Shown here in pieces: positions 54,269 through 63,266 of a stretch of 64,000 nt of DNA. The notes beneath the pieces were generated by a model. That model searched no databases. It was not told the DNA's origin and saw only the letters and a program-made list of their open reading frames with translations. Within the stretch, counting starts at the first letter, position 1; every line of letters starts with the position of its first letter. The position numbers and the translations under genes were made by a program. The stretch covers positions 591,001 to 655,000 of the forward strand of contig NZ_CP059902.1 in NCBI RefSeq assembly GCF_014127105.1, written 5' to 3'. The DNA comes from Devosia sp. MC521 (GTDB lineage: Bacteria; Pseudomonadota; Alphaproteobacteria; Rhizobiales; Devosiaceae).

Positions 54269-56407
54269 TTATGCCGTGTAGTAACCGCCGTAGCGCTTGT
54301 TATAGTAGCGCGAGCTGAACCCTTCTTGCTGGTTCAAAATTGACAGAATGACCGGCGGATAATCGCAAGCTTCCACCAAGCGTGACACAGCGCGCTTTGC
54401 TTCAGATTGATTTGTTGCTGACCAGCGCGTGACGAACAGGATAGCGTCCGCATACGGCGCGACATGCGTTCCGTCCACAACCGGGCCGATAGGCGGCGTA
54501 TCTATGATGGTCACGTCAAATGACGAACGGCAAGCATCAACCAAGCGACTAAAGTCATCTGACATAACCAACTGGTCAGTCGGTATATCTGAACTGCGCG
54601 ATCCGAGGAGAAGCATGGCCGTCGTCTTTGGATCGCGTACCGCCATTTGCTTTTCCGGAGAGGTGCCGAGAAGCGTTTCCGCCAAGCCGGTCCCGGGCTG
54701 CAAACCAATGTGTCGATGCAGCGATGGTTTTCTCATGTCGGCGTCGATGAGGATTGTTCGCTTCCCGCTCAATGCGTATGCGCGCGTGAGGGAGAGGGAA
54801 ATGGTCGACTTGCCTTCACCCGGCGAAGTCGAGGAGATCATGATGACGATGCCCTTGCCTTCTTGTGCGGTTCCACGACGACGCACGGCATTGTCTATGC
54901 CAGAGCGAATGCGGCGCACGGCTTCTGAATAGATCGACAACGGCGCATCGACGAGCATGTCAGCCACTGAATGGCCGTCCGTTTGGTCAAGGCCTTTTTG
55001 GCGCGGGATTTCTGCCAGGACAGGAACTTTGAGTACGGACCCGACTTGATCCTCGGAAGTAAAGCCCCCCAGGTAATGCTCATAAACGAACGCCAGACCA
55101 ACACCCAGGCCCAGACCGGCAAGGCCCGCCAGAAGCAGAATAAGGCGAGGATTTGGGAAGCTGGGCGCCATAGGTGCGAGCGCTGGGGCGACGATGCGAC
55201 TGTCTGCAACCTGCAAATCTGCCTGCACCTGCAGATCGGAATTGCGAGCCAACAATGTTTGATATTGGGCCCGAACCAGTTCGCTCGACTGTTGAAGGGC
55301 ATAAAGTTGGGTGAGGATATCCACCGGCAGGTTAGAGTCCATCAGGCCAGACCGCAGCTCGCGCCGCAAGCTATCGGCCTGCGTTTGCAGCGTCGGCAAT
55401 TCTGCACGCAAAGCAGCGAGTTCAGAGCCGGCTTGCAGGCTCATGCTGGCTTCGAGCTGTTCGAGCTGTTCGCGCAGATCGATTGCGGCGATTGACCCCG
55501 AATCCGTATCCGCCAATTGGCGTGCCAGCGCTGCGCGCTGCTCATTGAGGCTGTTGATGGCATCAGACTGTAAGGTTGCGACAAGGTCGCTCCAATTACG
55601 GGTCTGTAGCGAGGCTTCCACTGCGCCAGCGAGAGTGGTTACTTGCTGATTGCGAGCGATTGTCTGAGTGAGCTGATTGCGCAGCTCTCGAACGCTCTCA
55701 AAACCTTCTTGCCCGGCCATTCGGTCAATATTGGCATTGATGAAGTCGTCAAACGCGGTTTCGCTCGCCACCAGCAACTGCTGTGTCTGTTCAAGTCTTG
55801 CCGAGATAATTTCCTGCGATGAGCTAATCGTGGAAATCTTAGAACGCAACTGCTCTTCGATATAGGCGGCTGAAAGGGCATTCGCGAGATCAGCCGCGCG
55901 CTGAGGGTCTTCGGAGGTTACACTTGCCGAGATCAGGTATGTCAGTCCGCGCCGCTGAACACGAACTGCGTTCGAGAATTTGGTCAACACCTGTTGTAGG
56001 GGATCATCAACACGCTGGGTATTATTCCCAGGCAGAAGCGAGCGAAGGAAAGCGCCTATGCCCGCCCCACTGCCGACGGTCACGCCAAACTCAGGGTCAT
56101 CGATCAGGTTCTCATTCACGATTACGCTGAGCAGCACCGCGTTGGATCGGAGAATTTCCACTTCACTGTCAACACGCGCGTTGTCTGCCGATGAACTCGT
56201 GGCAGCAAAGTCCGCTTCAAGAAGATTTTTGCGGGAGGTGTCCACCATGACGAGACCGGTCGCGGTGTAGACAGGGGTCATGGCAACCAGAGCCAAAATT
56301 GCCATGCCCAGAGTTGCAACCACTGTAAGGGCGATTAGGCGAATACGGCGCCGGAGCAGATTGGCGATACCCCGCAAATCGATTTCGGCTTCGTCCACAG
56401 ATACCAT
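54269..56407 (-). CDS. Wzz / BY-kinase fusion (EPS chain-length and tyrosine kinase)
   Basis: 712 aa. Residues 22-45 are the first membrane segment and 421-443 the second; between them is a Wzz periplasmic domain with long coiled-coil helices. The cytosolic BY-kinase domain has Walker A STSPGEGKSTIS (526-536), Walker A-prime ILIDADMRKPS (552-562) and Walker B VTIIDTPPIGP (632-642). The Tyr cluster YYNKRYGGYY at the C-terminus (701, 702, 706, 709, 710) is the autophosphorylation tail. It controls EPS polymerisation and export at the inner membrane. Downstream of the PPP-type phosphatase gene; a truncated paralogue is at 60514. Confidence 0.95.
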   Translation of the reverse strand: MVSVDEAEIDLRGIANLLRRRIRLIALTVVATLGMAILALVAMTPVYTATGLVMVDTSRKNLLEADFAATSSSADNARVDSEVEILRSNAVLLSVIVNENLIDDPEFGVTVGSGAGIGAFLRSLLPGNNTQRVDDPLQQVLTKFSNAVRVQRRGLTYLISASVTSEDPQRAADLANALSAAYIEEQLRSKISTISSSQEIISARLEQTQQLLVASETAFDDFINANIDRMAGQEGFESVRELRNQLTQTIARNQQVTTLAGAVEASLQTRNWSDLVATLQSDAINSLNEQRAALARQLADTDSGSIAAIDLREQLEQLEASMSLQAGSELAALRAELPTLQTQADSLRRELRSGLMDSNLPVDILTQLYALQQSSELVRAQYQTLLARNSDLQVQADLQVADSRIVAPALAPMAPSFPNPRLILLLAGLAGLGLGVGLAFVYEHYLGGFTSEDQVGSVLKVPVLAEIPRQKGLDQTDGHSVADMLVDAPLSIYSEAVRRIRSGIDNAVRRRGTAQEGKGIVIMISSTSPGEGKSTISLSLTRAYALSGKRTILIDADMRKPSLHRHIGLQPGTGLAETLLGTSPEKQMAVRDPKTTAMLLLGSRSSDIPTDQLVMSDDFSRLVDACRSSFDVTIIDTPPIGPVVDGTHVAPYADAILFVTRWSATNQSEAKRAVSRLVEACDYPPVILSILNQQEGFSSRYYNKRYGGYYTA

Positions 56408-56435
56408 CCCCCATTGGTGCGCCAGTTGCGCAATA

Positions 56436-57233
56436 TTATACGTCGGTAGAAGTGTTTAGGACGCGCGGCGGCGCGTCACTTGCCAAGCGCACAGCGCTCA
56501 GAATGCCAGTCCGGTAAGCGCCCGTATCAACGTTGATGCGGCCGCTATAAATCTCGGGTTCTGGAACAATTTCATGGCCATGCACGACCAAGGCGCCATC
56601 GCTTCGCGTGTCGTCGCGCTCGCCGGTGTACCAGAGAATATCCTTCTCTTCCTGCGCGTCTGGCGACACGCCGGGACGTCCCCCTGCATGCATAAATACG
56701 GCATGGCCGACTGAAATCGAGAGCGGTAGAGCGAAGAGGAACTTTATGTGCTCTGGTGGGAAGGACGCCTGCACCAAATCCGCAATGCGACGGGGATTGC
56801 CAATAGCGCTCTGAATTTCTCTTTGGCCGATCCCATAGCTTCCTAATGTTTCCATGCCACCAAAGCCGAGCCAACGTTCGAAAATCGTGCTATTCGACAT
56901 TGCGTCGCAAAGCGTTGTTTCATGGTTGCCTGCTAGTGCGAGGCGGCTCCATCCTTCTGGCGTTCGCGAAAGCATGTGATCGATCACCTGCGCGGAATGT
57001 GGACCGCGGTCGATCATGTCCCCGAGTTGTACTATCAGCTTGGGGCCGCCAGTATTGGCCTCGTGCGCAACGATTTTCGCTTCAAGCTGCCGGAGGAGGT
57101 CGAGGCGTCCGTGAACGTCGCCGATCGCATAGATAACGCTATATTTCTGCTTAAGGACATCGCGTGAGCGAGCTGAGATTTCGCGGTCGCTGTGCTCGTT
57201 GGCAAATAGCGTGCGGATGCGCTCGAAAATCAT
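56436..57233 (-). CDS. PPP-family metallophosphatase in the EPS module (copy A)
   Basis: 265 aa. All PPP signatures are present: YAIGDVHGRLDLLRQL, VQLGDMIDRGPHSAQV, LALAGNHETTLCDA and the late His in LVVHGHEIVPEPEIY. Closest in form to bacterial serine/threonine phosphatases of the PrpA/PrpB and ApaH-like type. Its ATG overlaps the Wzy-like stop by four bases and it lies directly before the Wzz/BY-kinase gene. I infer it may dephosphorylate that kinase or an EPS partner, taking the place of the Wzb-type tyrosine phosphatase usual in such loci. A paralogue is at 61036. Confidence 0.9.
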   Translation of the reverse strand: MIFERIRTLFANEHSDREISARSRDVLKQKYSVIYAIGDVHGRLDLLRQLEAKIVAHEANTGGPKLIVQLGDMIDRGPHSAQVIDHMLSRTPEGWSRLALAGNHETTLCDAMSNSTIFERWLGFGGMETLGSYGIGQREIQSAIGNPRRIADLVQASFPPEHIKFLFALPLSISVGHAVFMHAGGRPGVSPDAQEEKDILWYTGERDDTRSDGALVVHGHEIVPEPEIYSGRINVDTGAYRTGILSAVRLASDAPPRVLNTSTDV

Positions 57234-58669
57234 TTCGAGATCTCACCTTGAGCTTGGCTAGTCGTAGATTTTGTTCTGAAATCGAGACCCAAGCCGACAA
57301 CAAATAGCAGCATGAATACTACGCCTTGTATCTCCATCGAGAAATCGACCAGCGAATGCACACCAACGACAATGATGGAGGCGAGCGACAACGTGGGAAG
57401 CCACCAGTCATCGCGGCGCTGTGTGATGAGAATGATCAGGCGTGTGCCAAGTGCTGCAAATATTAGAAGCGGCACGCTTCCGAATATTATGCCAAGCTCG
57501 CTCCACATCGTCAGATAGGAATTGTGTGCCTTGTCCCAGATAAGGTCCGGGCTAACCGGCCAACGATGATACAGCGGGTAGACGAGCTCAAATGTGCCAG
57601 CCCCAGTACCCCAAAGCCAATGATTTTCGATCATTTGGAGTACTTGGATATAGAGCAGTTGGCGCACGTCTGCATCGACCTCGGTGCTGCCGAGGCGGTC
57701 AAGAGTGCCCCCGCCATATACAAACAGTGCGACGCCAGCGATTGCGGCAAAGGCCAGCAGGCCCAGCAACCCATTTTGTCTTTGCGCGAGCTTGGTCTTT
57801 AAGGATGCAATCAACACCACCACGGTTGCGCCAGCGATAGCAGCGCCTAGCCCCATACGTGACTGGCTTGCCAAAAGTGCCGCGAAAATAAGGATCGTAC
57901 CGACGACCTGCAGCCCAACCCAGACGAATTTCTCATCGGCTCGCGGTAGACGCTGGCCGCGCTCATTTCTCCGGCTCAGTGCAGCACGCAGCGTTAATCC
58001 CACACCCAGAACAAACCCGATGGCTAGAAACGTGCCGTATGTATTGCGGTTCACGAATGTGCCGACAGCTACCCCGTGGTAGGCCCACTTTTCAAAGAAC
58101 AGCAGGCTGTCGTTCCACAACGTGAGTGCAATTAAGCCGAAGACGGCGTGTGCGATGATTGCTGCAAATGCCAACTCGGCCATGACTAGGGCGCGATTGC
58201 GGTTGGCTGAGATCTGCAGCACCAGGAAGAAGAATACTACGTATGCCGCGTAATTGAGTGCGGAAAGCACAGTCACTCCGGCGGCGGCACTTAACTGAGC
58301 AACGGGGTAGGAGTTGCCGTCCACGTCGGTTAGAGCTGCAGTTCCGCCCCACATGGTGGCGGGTACGGTCTGGAAGAGAATGAAGCCACCGAGAAGCACG
58401 GCGAGAATGGTCTCTGCACCAAGCGATGAGATACCAACGCGCAATGCCTGCTTGTTTAGCAGTAAAGTGAGCGCATAGGCGAAACCTATCACACTCACCA
58501 AACCAGCATTGAGACACCAAGCGACAGGCCCGTTAGCGCCCAGTGGAATAGGGGCGGCCGCTGTGAGTAACACCAAGCAAAATGCCAGAATTGAGTTTGG
58601 TCGCGATGAGCGGATCTGAGCTGCTGTGGAAGATCGGCTGGGTGCTAGTGGGGTCGGGATGTCGGTCAT
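57230..58669 (-). CDS. O-antigen ligase / Wzy-type polymerase (module copy A)
   Basis: 479 aa with about twelve membrane segments. The periplasmic loop near residues 340-385 has WGTGAGTFELVYPLYHRWPV and IWDKAHNSYLTMWSELGIIF, the Wzy_C signature with the conserved His. The N-terminal 25 residues are Ser-rich and cytosolic. Overlaps the unknown upstream gene and the phosphatase gene downstream by four bases each. Paralogue at 61827 with the same length and most of the same sequence. Confidence 0.9.
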   Translation of the reverse strand: MTDIPTPLAPSRSSTAAQIRSSRPNSILAFCLVLLTAAAPIPLGANGPVAWCLNAGLVSVIGFAYALTLLLNKQALRVGISSLGAETILAVLLGGFILFQTVPATMWGGTAALTDVDGNSYPVAQLSAAAGVTVLSALNYAAYVVFFFLVLQISANRNRALVMAELAFAAIIAHAVFGLIALTLWNDSLLFFEKWAYHGVAVGTFVNRNTYGTFLAIGFVLGVGLTLRAALSRRNERGQRLPRADEKFVWVGLQVVGTILIFAALLASQSRMGLGAAIAGATVVVLIASLKTKLAQRQNGLLGLLAFAAIAGVALFVYGGGTLDRLGSTEVDADVRQLLYIQVLQMIENHWLWGTGAGTFELVYPLYHRWPVSPDLIWDKAHNSYLTMWSELGIIFGSVPLLIFAALGTRLIILITQRRDDWWLPTLSLASIIVVGVHSLVDFSMEIQGVVFMLLFVVGLGLDFRTKSTTSQAQGEISK

Positions 58670-59340
58670 GGCGCCACCATCCCAAACTCCAGCGTAGCGC
58701 GGCGGACATTGTTGAGAAACCGCGTTTGATCTTCAGGTGGAAGCTTCTCGACGATTGATGTGATCCGTTCACGGAAATCCGGCTGGGTCACATAGCGATG
58801 CGCGACTGAGGCAACCCCTCTGCGAGATTGCGCTAAGAGTTCGAGATCTTGTTCGTGTCCGGCCTGCGCTTGGGGTGAGAGCGAAGAGAAATGATCCTCC
58901 GCCAATTGCACGCGCCCCTCGGCGATCCACTGCTCATGGCGGCCGATTTGCTGCGCGCTAATTAGCGCGGCATCACCATTTTCCGTTAGAGCAAGCTGGT
59001 ATGAGAAAAGCGATTTTGCGTACCACCCCAAGGCGTAACTTGGCATGGCTTCCACAGTCTGGTTAGCAATGTCTAGGCAAATGGCGCGTGCGCGCGCTGT
59101 GCGCTCTTCCGGCTGGAGCGCGCCGTAAAGCCCGCCAACAATGTTGACACAGCGGCGCAGTAGGTCGTCGGATGCACGATATGACAGGCTAGGTGAAACT
59201 TCGTCAGCGAGCACTGCTTCAAAGAAGTCTGGGTCGGGGATGCCGGCTTGTACTAAGCTCGAAAGCTCACGTTGACCGACCACAACGCTCGTAGCCAACA
59301 GCGAGCCAGTGACGAAAACAAGCATGACTCGACTAAGCAT
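58666..59340 (-). CDS. Unknown membrane-anchored protein of the EPS module (copy A)
   Basis: 224 aa from the ATG at 59340; a TTG at 59382 would add 14 residues but lies in a 43-bp block that is conserved at every base, so I take it as untranslated. One N-terminal membrane segment (MLSRVMLVFVTGSLLATSVV), then a periplasmic helical domain: RCVNIVGGLYGALQPEERTA, PSYALGWYAKSLFSYQLALT and a TPR-like stretch EGRVQLAEDHFSSLSPQAQA. Family unknown to me. It leads the module and its stop overlaps the Wzy-like start. The paralogue at 63263 has exactly the same length. Confidence 0.8.
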   Translation of the reverse strand: MLSRVMLVFVTGSLLATSVVVGQRELSSLVQAGIPDPDFFEAVLADEVSPSLSYRASDDLLRRCVNIVGGLYGALQPEERTARARAICLDIANQTVEAMPSYALGWYAKSLFSYQLALTENGDAALISAQQIGRHEQWIAEGRVQLAEDHFSSLSPQAQAGHEQDLELLAQSRRGVASVAHRYVTQPDFRERITSIVEKLPPEDQTRFLNNVRRATLEFGMVAP

Positions 59341-59342
59341 AC

Positions 59343-59385
59343 GGCGTTTCCGAGTAGGTACCAAGTACACCCGGTACGGCAAGAA
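59343..59385 (-). promoter_or_regulatory. 43-bp block conserved before both EPS modules (copy A)
   Basis: Identical over 43 bases to 63940-63982. Contains GGTACCAAGTACACCCGGTA with three GTAC words and a GTACC/GGTAC inverted repeat. Sits immediately upstream of the module's first ATG. Could be an operator or leader, or an N-terminal extension from a TTG start. Confidence 0.5.
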
Positions 59386-59453
59386 GGTAGTAAGGCAATG
59401 CTTTAGGCGTGACCGAGGCAGGCTCGATCACGCAAAGCGGGTTAAGCGTCAGA

Positions 59454-59855
59454 TCAGTTTGGGCTGGCTGCCGACGCAACTTGAAGGACGTTCTGAGGAA
59501 CGGTACCGCCAGAGCTTACAACGGTAGCGATCTGGGTGAAAGCTGCAGCCTGAGCTGGGCTAGAAGCATACTGCACCGCATTGTTAGCCGCTGCCGCTAT
59601 AATGGCCGGTGGTACGGATGGCGAGCTGACAAGGGCCGAAACTAGCGTACCAACAGCAGCACTAACCTGCGCTGGAGATAGACCTTGTGCGCGAAGTGCT
59701 GCAACATAGCCGTTCTGTGCTGCAATACATGCATTGGCGCTAACCGAGCAGGCTGCAACAACAGATGCTTGGGTAACGGCCTGAGCGTGTGCTGGTACAG
59801 AAAAGGCTACGGTCAGAGCAAGGGCGGCGAGCCCGTGCTTCAAAACAGTTTTCAT
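59454..59855 (-). CDS. Small secreted protein upstream of the EPS module
   Basis: 133 aa. Clear signal peptide MKTVLKHGLAALALTVAFSV with a cut near AHAQA. Mature part is Ala-rich with two Cys close to the start (ACSVSANACIAAQ) and a run of helices (LSPAQVSAAVGTLVSALVSS). ATG preceded by GCAGGAGTTTCTT. No family recognised. Lies 70 bases upstream of the conserved block on the same strand. It might be a periplasmic EPS accessory or small structural protein. Confidence 0.75.
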   Translation of the reverse strand: MKTVLKHGLAALALTVAFSVPAHAQAVTQASVVAACSVSANACIAAQNGYVAALRAQGLSPAQVSAAVGTLVSALVSSPSVPPAIIAAAANNAVQYASSPAQAAAFTQIATVVSSGGTVPQNVLQVASAASPN

Positions 59856-60149
59856 AAGAAACTCCTGCCATAATTTATTTCAAGCATAGCAGGCTCGAAT
59901 AGATTGTCGCAACTCAAAATTCTTCGGGATCGCGCTGAGAAGCGTTAGCTGTGCTGTCAAAACGGGAGTGGCGAGTCTTAGTGGTCGGTTTTTATTGGAG
60001 TTTTCGATATTGTAACACAGTGTGAGGTGAGTGTTCTTGCTTAGGACACCCTGCATTTTATTCTTATTGGCGCACTAGCGCGATGCTTGATTGGCTCTTC
60101 TCGCGCGCGTACCCAGCGCTGAATCATTCGAATTAAATCGTGAGCGTCC
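59856..60149. other. No supported gene
   Basis: Intergenic region upstream of the small secreted protein; presumably holds its promoter. No motif is clear enough to name. Confidence 0.4.
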
Positions 60150-60460
60150 TCATTGTCGGGGCCCGCATTGAGGAACTTGCTGTCGATACGATCGTCGAGC
60201 CCTATGCCGCGCGCCATGTCCTGAACATTTGCGCCTGTCTGCGCAGATGTCGGCAATCTTCGAGATCGAAGTGATTTATTCGCTATATACGCGTTGGGCT
60301 AAGAAATAGTCGCGCGTGTTGCGATATTCGGCATGAGGGCAGGGTGCGAGGATGCCGATGGTGTTGTTTGGGGCGTTGCATCCCGTAGCAGCGATACCCT
60401 CTACGCTCATCGCACGATGTCGGCGGTCGGTGCCTTCGGCTCTGCCTCAACAGGCGACGC
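60150..60460 (-). pseudogene. Decayed pieces of a second ugd
   Basis: Minus-strand reading at 60245-60157 gives TGANVQDMARGIGLDDRIDS then KFLNAG, matching residues 231-256 of the intact Ugd (TGANVQDVARGIGLDNRIGS). A second stretch (about 60350-60460) matches the nucleotides of ugd at 48893-49010, including GATGCCGATGGT and GCAGCGAT. The two pieces are in swapped order relative to the intact gene, so this is a rearranged relic. Confidence 0.75.
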
Positions 60461-60513
60461 AGGGCTTCTCAGTCCTGCGCGGTGTTGAACGGACCAGCTC
60501 TTCCGAACGACGA

Positions 60514-60993
60514 TCAGTAGCCGTGGGTAATAAGATAGGTCAGTCCACGGCGTTGCACCCGAACCGCATCGGTGAACTTTCTGAGGACCTGTTGAAGTGG
60601 GTCATCAATGCGTTGCGTGGAGTTGTTTGGCAGAAGGGCGCGGAAGAAATCCCCGATGCTGCGGCCCCCTTCTGAAACGCCGAATTCAGCGTCATCAATA
60701 AGGTTTTCATTGACGATCACAGACAGCAGGACGGCATTGGAACGCAGGATTTCGACTTCGCTATCCACGCGAGCATTATCCGCCGACGGAGCTGTCGCAG
60801 CGTATTCAGCCTCGAGCAGGTTTTTGCGGGACGTGTCGACCATCACTAGGCTTGAAGCGGTGTAAACAGGCTTCATAGCGACTAAAGCAAGAATTGCCAC
60901 GCCGAGTACGACTGCAAGTGTAAGGGCAATCAGCCGAATACGGCGTCGCAGTAGATTGGCGATACCGCGCAAATCGATTTCGACTTCGTCCAC
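60514..60993 (-). pseudogene. Truncated Wzz / BY-kinase (module copy B)
   Basis: 159 aa matching the first 159 or so residues of the 712-aa protein: VEIDLRGIANLLRRRIRLIA, the first membrane segment, and DDPLQQVLRKFTDAVRVQRR. After GLTYLI the paralogue continues with the periplasmic domain, but here it ends THGY-stop and runs into ugd relics. The coiled coil, second membrane segment and kinase are gone. A remnant peptide could still be made and might interfere with Wzz oligomers. Confidence 0.85.
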
Positions 60994-61035
60994 AGATTAT
61001 TCCCCCAGTCACACGCCAATGGCGTTTTTTATTCT

Positions 61036-61827
61036 CTATGTAGCAGTAGCTTGAATCGTGCGTGGCGGCACATTCTTTTCTAGTCGAACGGCGCTCAAGA
61101 TCCCTGTCTTGTAGGCGCCCGTATCGACATTGATGCGGCCAGGAAAGATTTCGGGTAGTGCCACGATTTCATGCCCATGGACGATCGTTTTCCCATCGGT
61201 TCGGATGTCGTCGCGCGATCCGGTGTACCAGAGGTAGTCGCGTTCCTCCTGAGCGCCGAGGGCAATTCTTGGGCGGCCGCCTGCGTGCGCAAACACGAAG
61301 TTTTCGACAGTCGGTGTTAGCGGCAGGGCCAGAAGGAACTGAATGTGCTCAGGGGGCACGACAGTTTGGAGGAGTTCGCTGACGCGTCGCGAGTTTCCTA
61401 GCGCACTTTGAATTTCGCGCTGTCCAATGCCGTAGCTGCCAAGGGTCTCGACGCCGCCAAACCCAAGCCAGCGTTCAAACACACGGCTGTTGTGTAGGGC
61501 TTCACACAGCGTAATTTCATGGTTGCCGACAATGGCGCGGCGATGCCAGCCTCGGGCAGGGCGCGAGAGCATATGATCTATTGTTTGAGCTGAGTGAGGG
61601 CCGCGGTCTATCAGATCACCGAGCTGCACAATGAGCTTTTGGCCCCCGATATGGTCTCCATCCGCCAATATCTTGGCTTCAAGTTGCTTTAGAAGATCGA
61701 GGCGACCATGCACGTCGCCGATGGCGTAAATGACGCTATAGGTGTCGTTAAGTGTTTCCCGGGCTCTTGGGGCTTTCGTTCCCTCAGTTTTTGGGCGGCC
61801 GAACAAAGCTTTTATTCGGTCCAACAT
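61036..61827 (-). CDS. PPP-family metallophosphatase in the EPS module (copy B)
   Basis: 263 aa from the ATG at 61827, which overlaps the Wzy-like stop in TGATG; a longer frame upstream runs inside that gene. Signatures YAIGDVHGRLDLLKQLEAKI, VQLGDLIDRGPHSAQTI, AIVGNHEITLCEA and IVHGHEIVALPEIF are complete. Close paralogue of the protein at 56436. It remains intact although its neighbouring kinase copy is truncated, which suggests it still has a use. Confidence 0.9.
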   Translation of the reverse strand: MLDRIKALFGRPKTEGTKAPRARETLNDTYSVIYAIGDVHGRLDLLKQLEAKILADGDHIGGQKLIVQLGDLIDRGPHSAQTIDHMLSRPARGWHRRAIVGNHEITLCEALHNSRVFERWLGFGGVETLGSYGIGQREIQSALGNSRRVSELLQTVVPPEHIQFLLALPLTPTVENFVFAHAGGRPRIALGAQEERDYLWYTGSRDDIRTDGKTIVHGHEIVALPEIFPGRINVDTGAYKTGILSAVRLEKNVPPRTIQATAT

Positions 61828-63266
61828 CAATTTTTTGCCTCGCGCAAGGGGGCGGGTTCCGAACTCTTGGCACGAAAGTCTAGCCCGATCCCAACGACGA
61901 AGAGTAACATCAAGACCACGCCCTGAATCTCCATCGAGAAGTCGACGAGTGAGTGCGTCGCAACCACCACAAGTGCAGACAACGACATGGCGGGAAGCCA
62001 CCAGTCCTCGCGGCGCTGTTTGATGAGAACAATCAGGCGCGCGGCGATGGTTGCGAAGATCACCAGCGGTATTGTGCCAAAAACGAGGCCCAGCTCACTC
62101 CAAAGAGTAAGGTATGTATTGTGCGCCTTGTCCCAAATGAGATCGGGACTGACTGGCCAGCGGTGAAATAGGGGGTAGACGAGCTCGAACGTTCCGGCGC
62201 CGGTTCCCCACAGCCAGTGCGCCTCGATCAGTTGCACGACCTGCGCATAGAGTTGCTGGCGCACGTCAGCGTCAGCTTCTGTACTGCCAAGGCGGTCTAA
62301 AGTTCCGTCGCCAAAAACGAAAAACGCTAGGCCCGCAACAACGATGAAAGCGAGCATCACCAAAAGTCCTATGCGCTTTCGGGCTAGGCTGGTTTTCGTC
62401 AACGTAATTATGAGGAGGACGGCGCCGCCGGCCAGTGCGGCTGCTAGTCCCATTCGTGACTGACTTGCGAGCAGCGCTGCAAGAATAAGAACCGTGCCGA
62501 CCAGTTGCAGCCCGACCCATACGAATTTCTCGTCGGCTCGCGGCAGGCGCTGGCCTAGAGTGCTCCGCTTGTTCAGCGCCGCTCGAAGCGTGAGGCCAAC
62601 CCCAAGCACAAACCCGATCGCGAGGAAGGTGCCGTACGAATTGCGGTTGACGAACGTCCCGGTTGCAACGCCGTGATACGCCCACCTGTCGAAAAACAAT
62701 AGGCTGTCATTCCAAAGCGTTAGCGCGATTAGGCCCAGAACCGCATGCGCAATTATGGCCGCAAAAGCGAGTTCTGCGAGGAACATGGCGCGCTGACGAT
62801 TAGCGGACACCTGGATGACCAGGAAGAAAAACAGCACGTAGGTGAAGAAGCAGACAGCGGAGAATATTGTCATGCCGACCGACGCGCTGATTTGGTTCAG
62901 AGCGTAATTGTTGCCGTCGATATCGACCAGCCCCACACTCCCGCCCCACAGAGAGGAGGGCAGGATTTGGAAAATGATGAAACCGCCCAAAATGGTCGAC
63001 AGCAGGGTTTCGGGTAGAAAGCGTGATAGCCCGACGCGCAAGCCGTCGCCTGTGAACATCAGGGCAAGGCAGTAGATAAGGCCGATCAGGGCGACAATGG
63101 TCCCGTTGATCGACCATGCCACAGCGTTGTTGGCACCAAGCGGGATAGGGGCAAAAGTGGCAAGTGTGATCAGGCCAAATGCCAGTGCACCATTGACCGC
63201 CGAAGCGCGCGGTTGGGTCGATGACCTTGAGCGATTTCTCAGGAGTATAGTGTCAGCAAGTGTCAT
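61827..63266 (-). CDS. O-antigen ligase / Wzy-type polymerase (module copy B)
   Basis: 479 aa, paralogue of the protein at 57230 over its whole length, including WGTGAGTFELVYPLFHRWPV and IWDKAHNTYLTLWSELGLVF. About twelve membrane segments. Overlaps its neighbours in the same way as copy A. Divergence between the copies is spread evenly, with the N-terminal 25 residues most different. May polymerise a second glycan or ligate the same one. Confidence 0.9.
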   Translation of the reverse strand: MTLADTILLRNRSRSSTQPRASAVNGALAFGLITLATFAPIPLGANNAVAWSINGTIVALIGLIYCLALMFTGDGLRVGLSRFLPETLLSTILGGFIIFQILPSSLWGGSVGLVDIDGNNYALNQISASVGMTIFSAVCFFTYVLFFFLVIQVSANRQRAMFLAELAFAAIIAHAVLGLIALTLWNDSLLFFDRWAYHGVATGTFVNRNSYGTFLAIGFVLGVGLTLRAALNKRSTLGQRLPRADEKFVWVGLQLVGTVLILAALLASQSRMGLAAALAGGAVLLIITLTKTSLARKRIGLLVMLAFIVVAGLAFFVFGDGTLDRLGSTEADADVRQQLYAQVVQLIEAHWLWGTGAGTFELVYPLFHRWPVSPDLIWDKAHNTYLTLWSELGLVFGTIPLVIFATIAARLIVLIKQRREDWWLPAMSLSALVVVATHSLVDFSMEIQGVVLMLLFVVGIGLDFRAKSSEPAPLREAKN

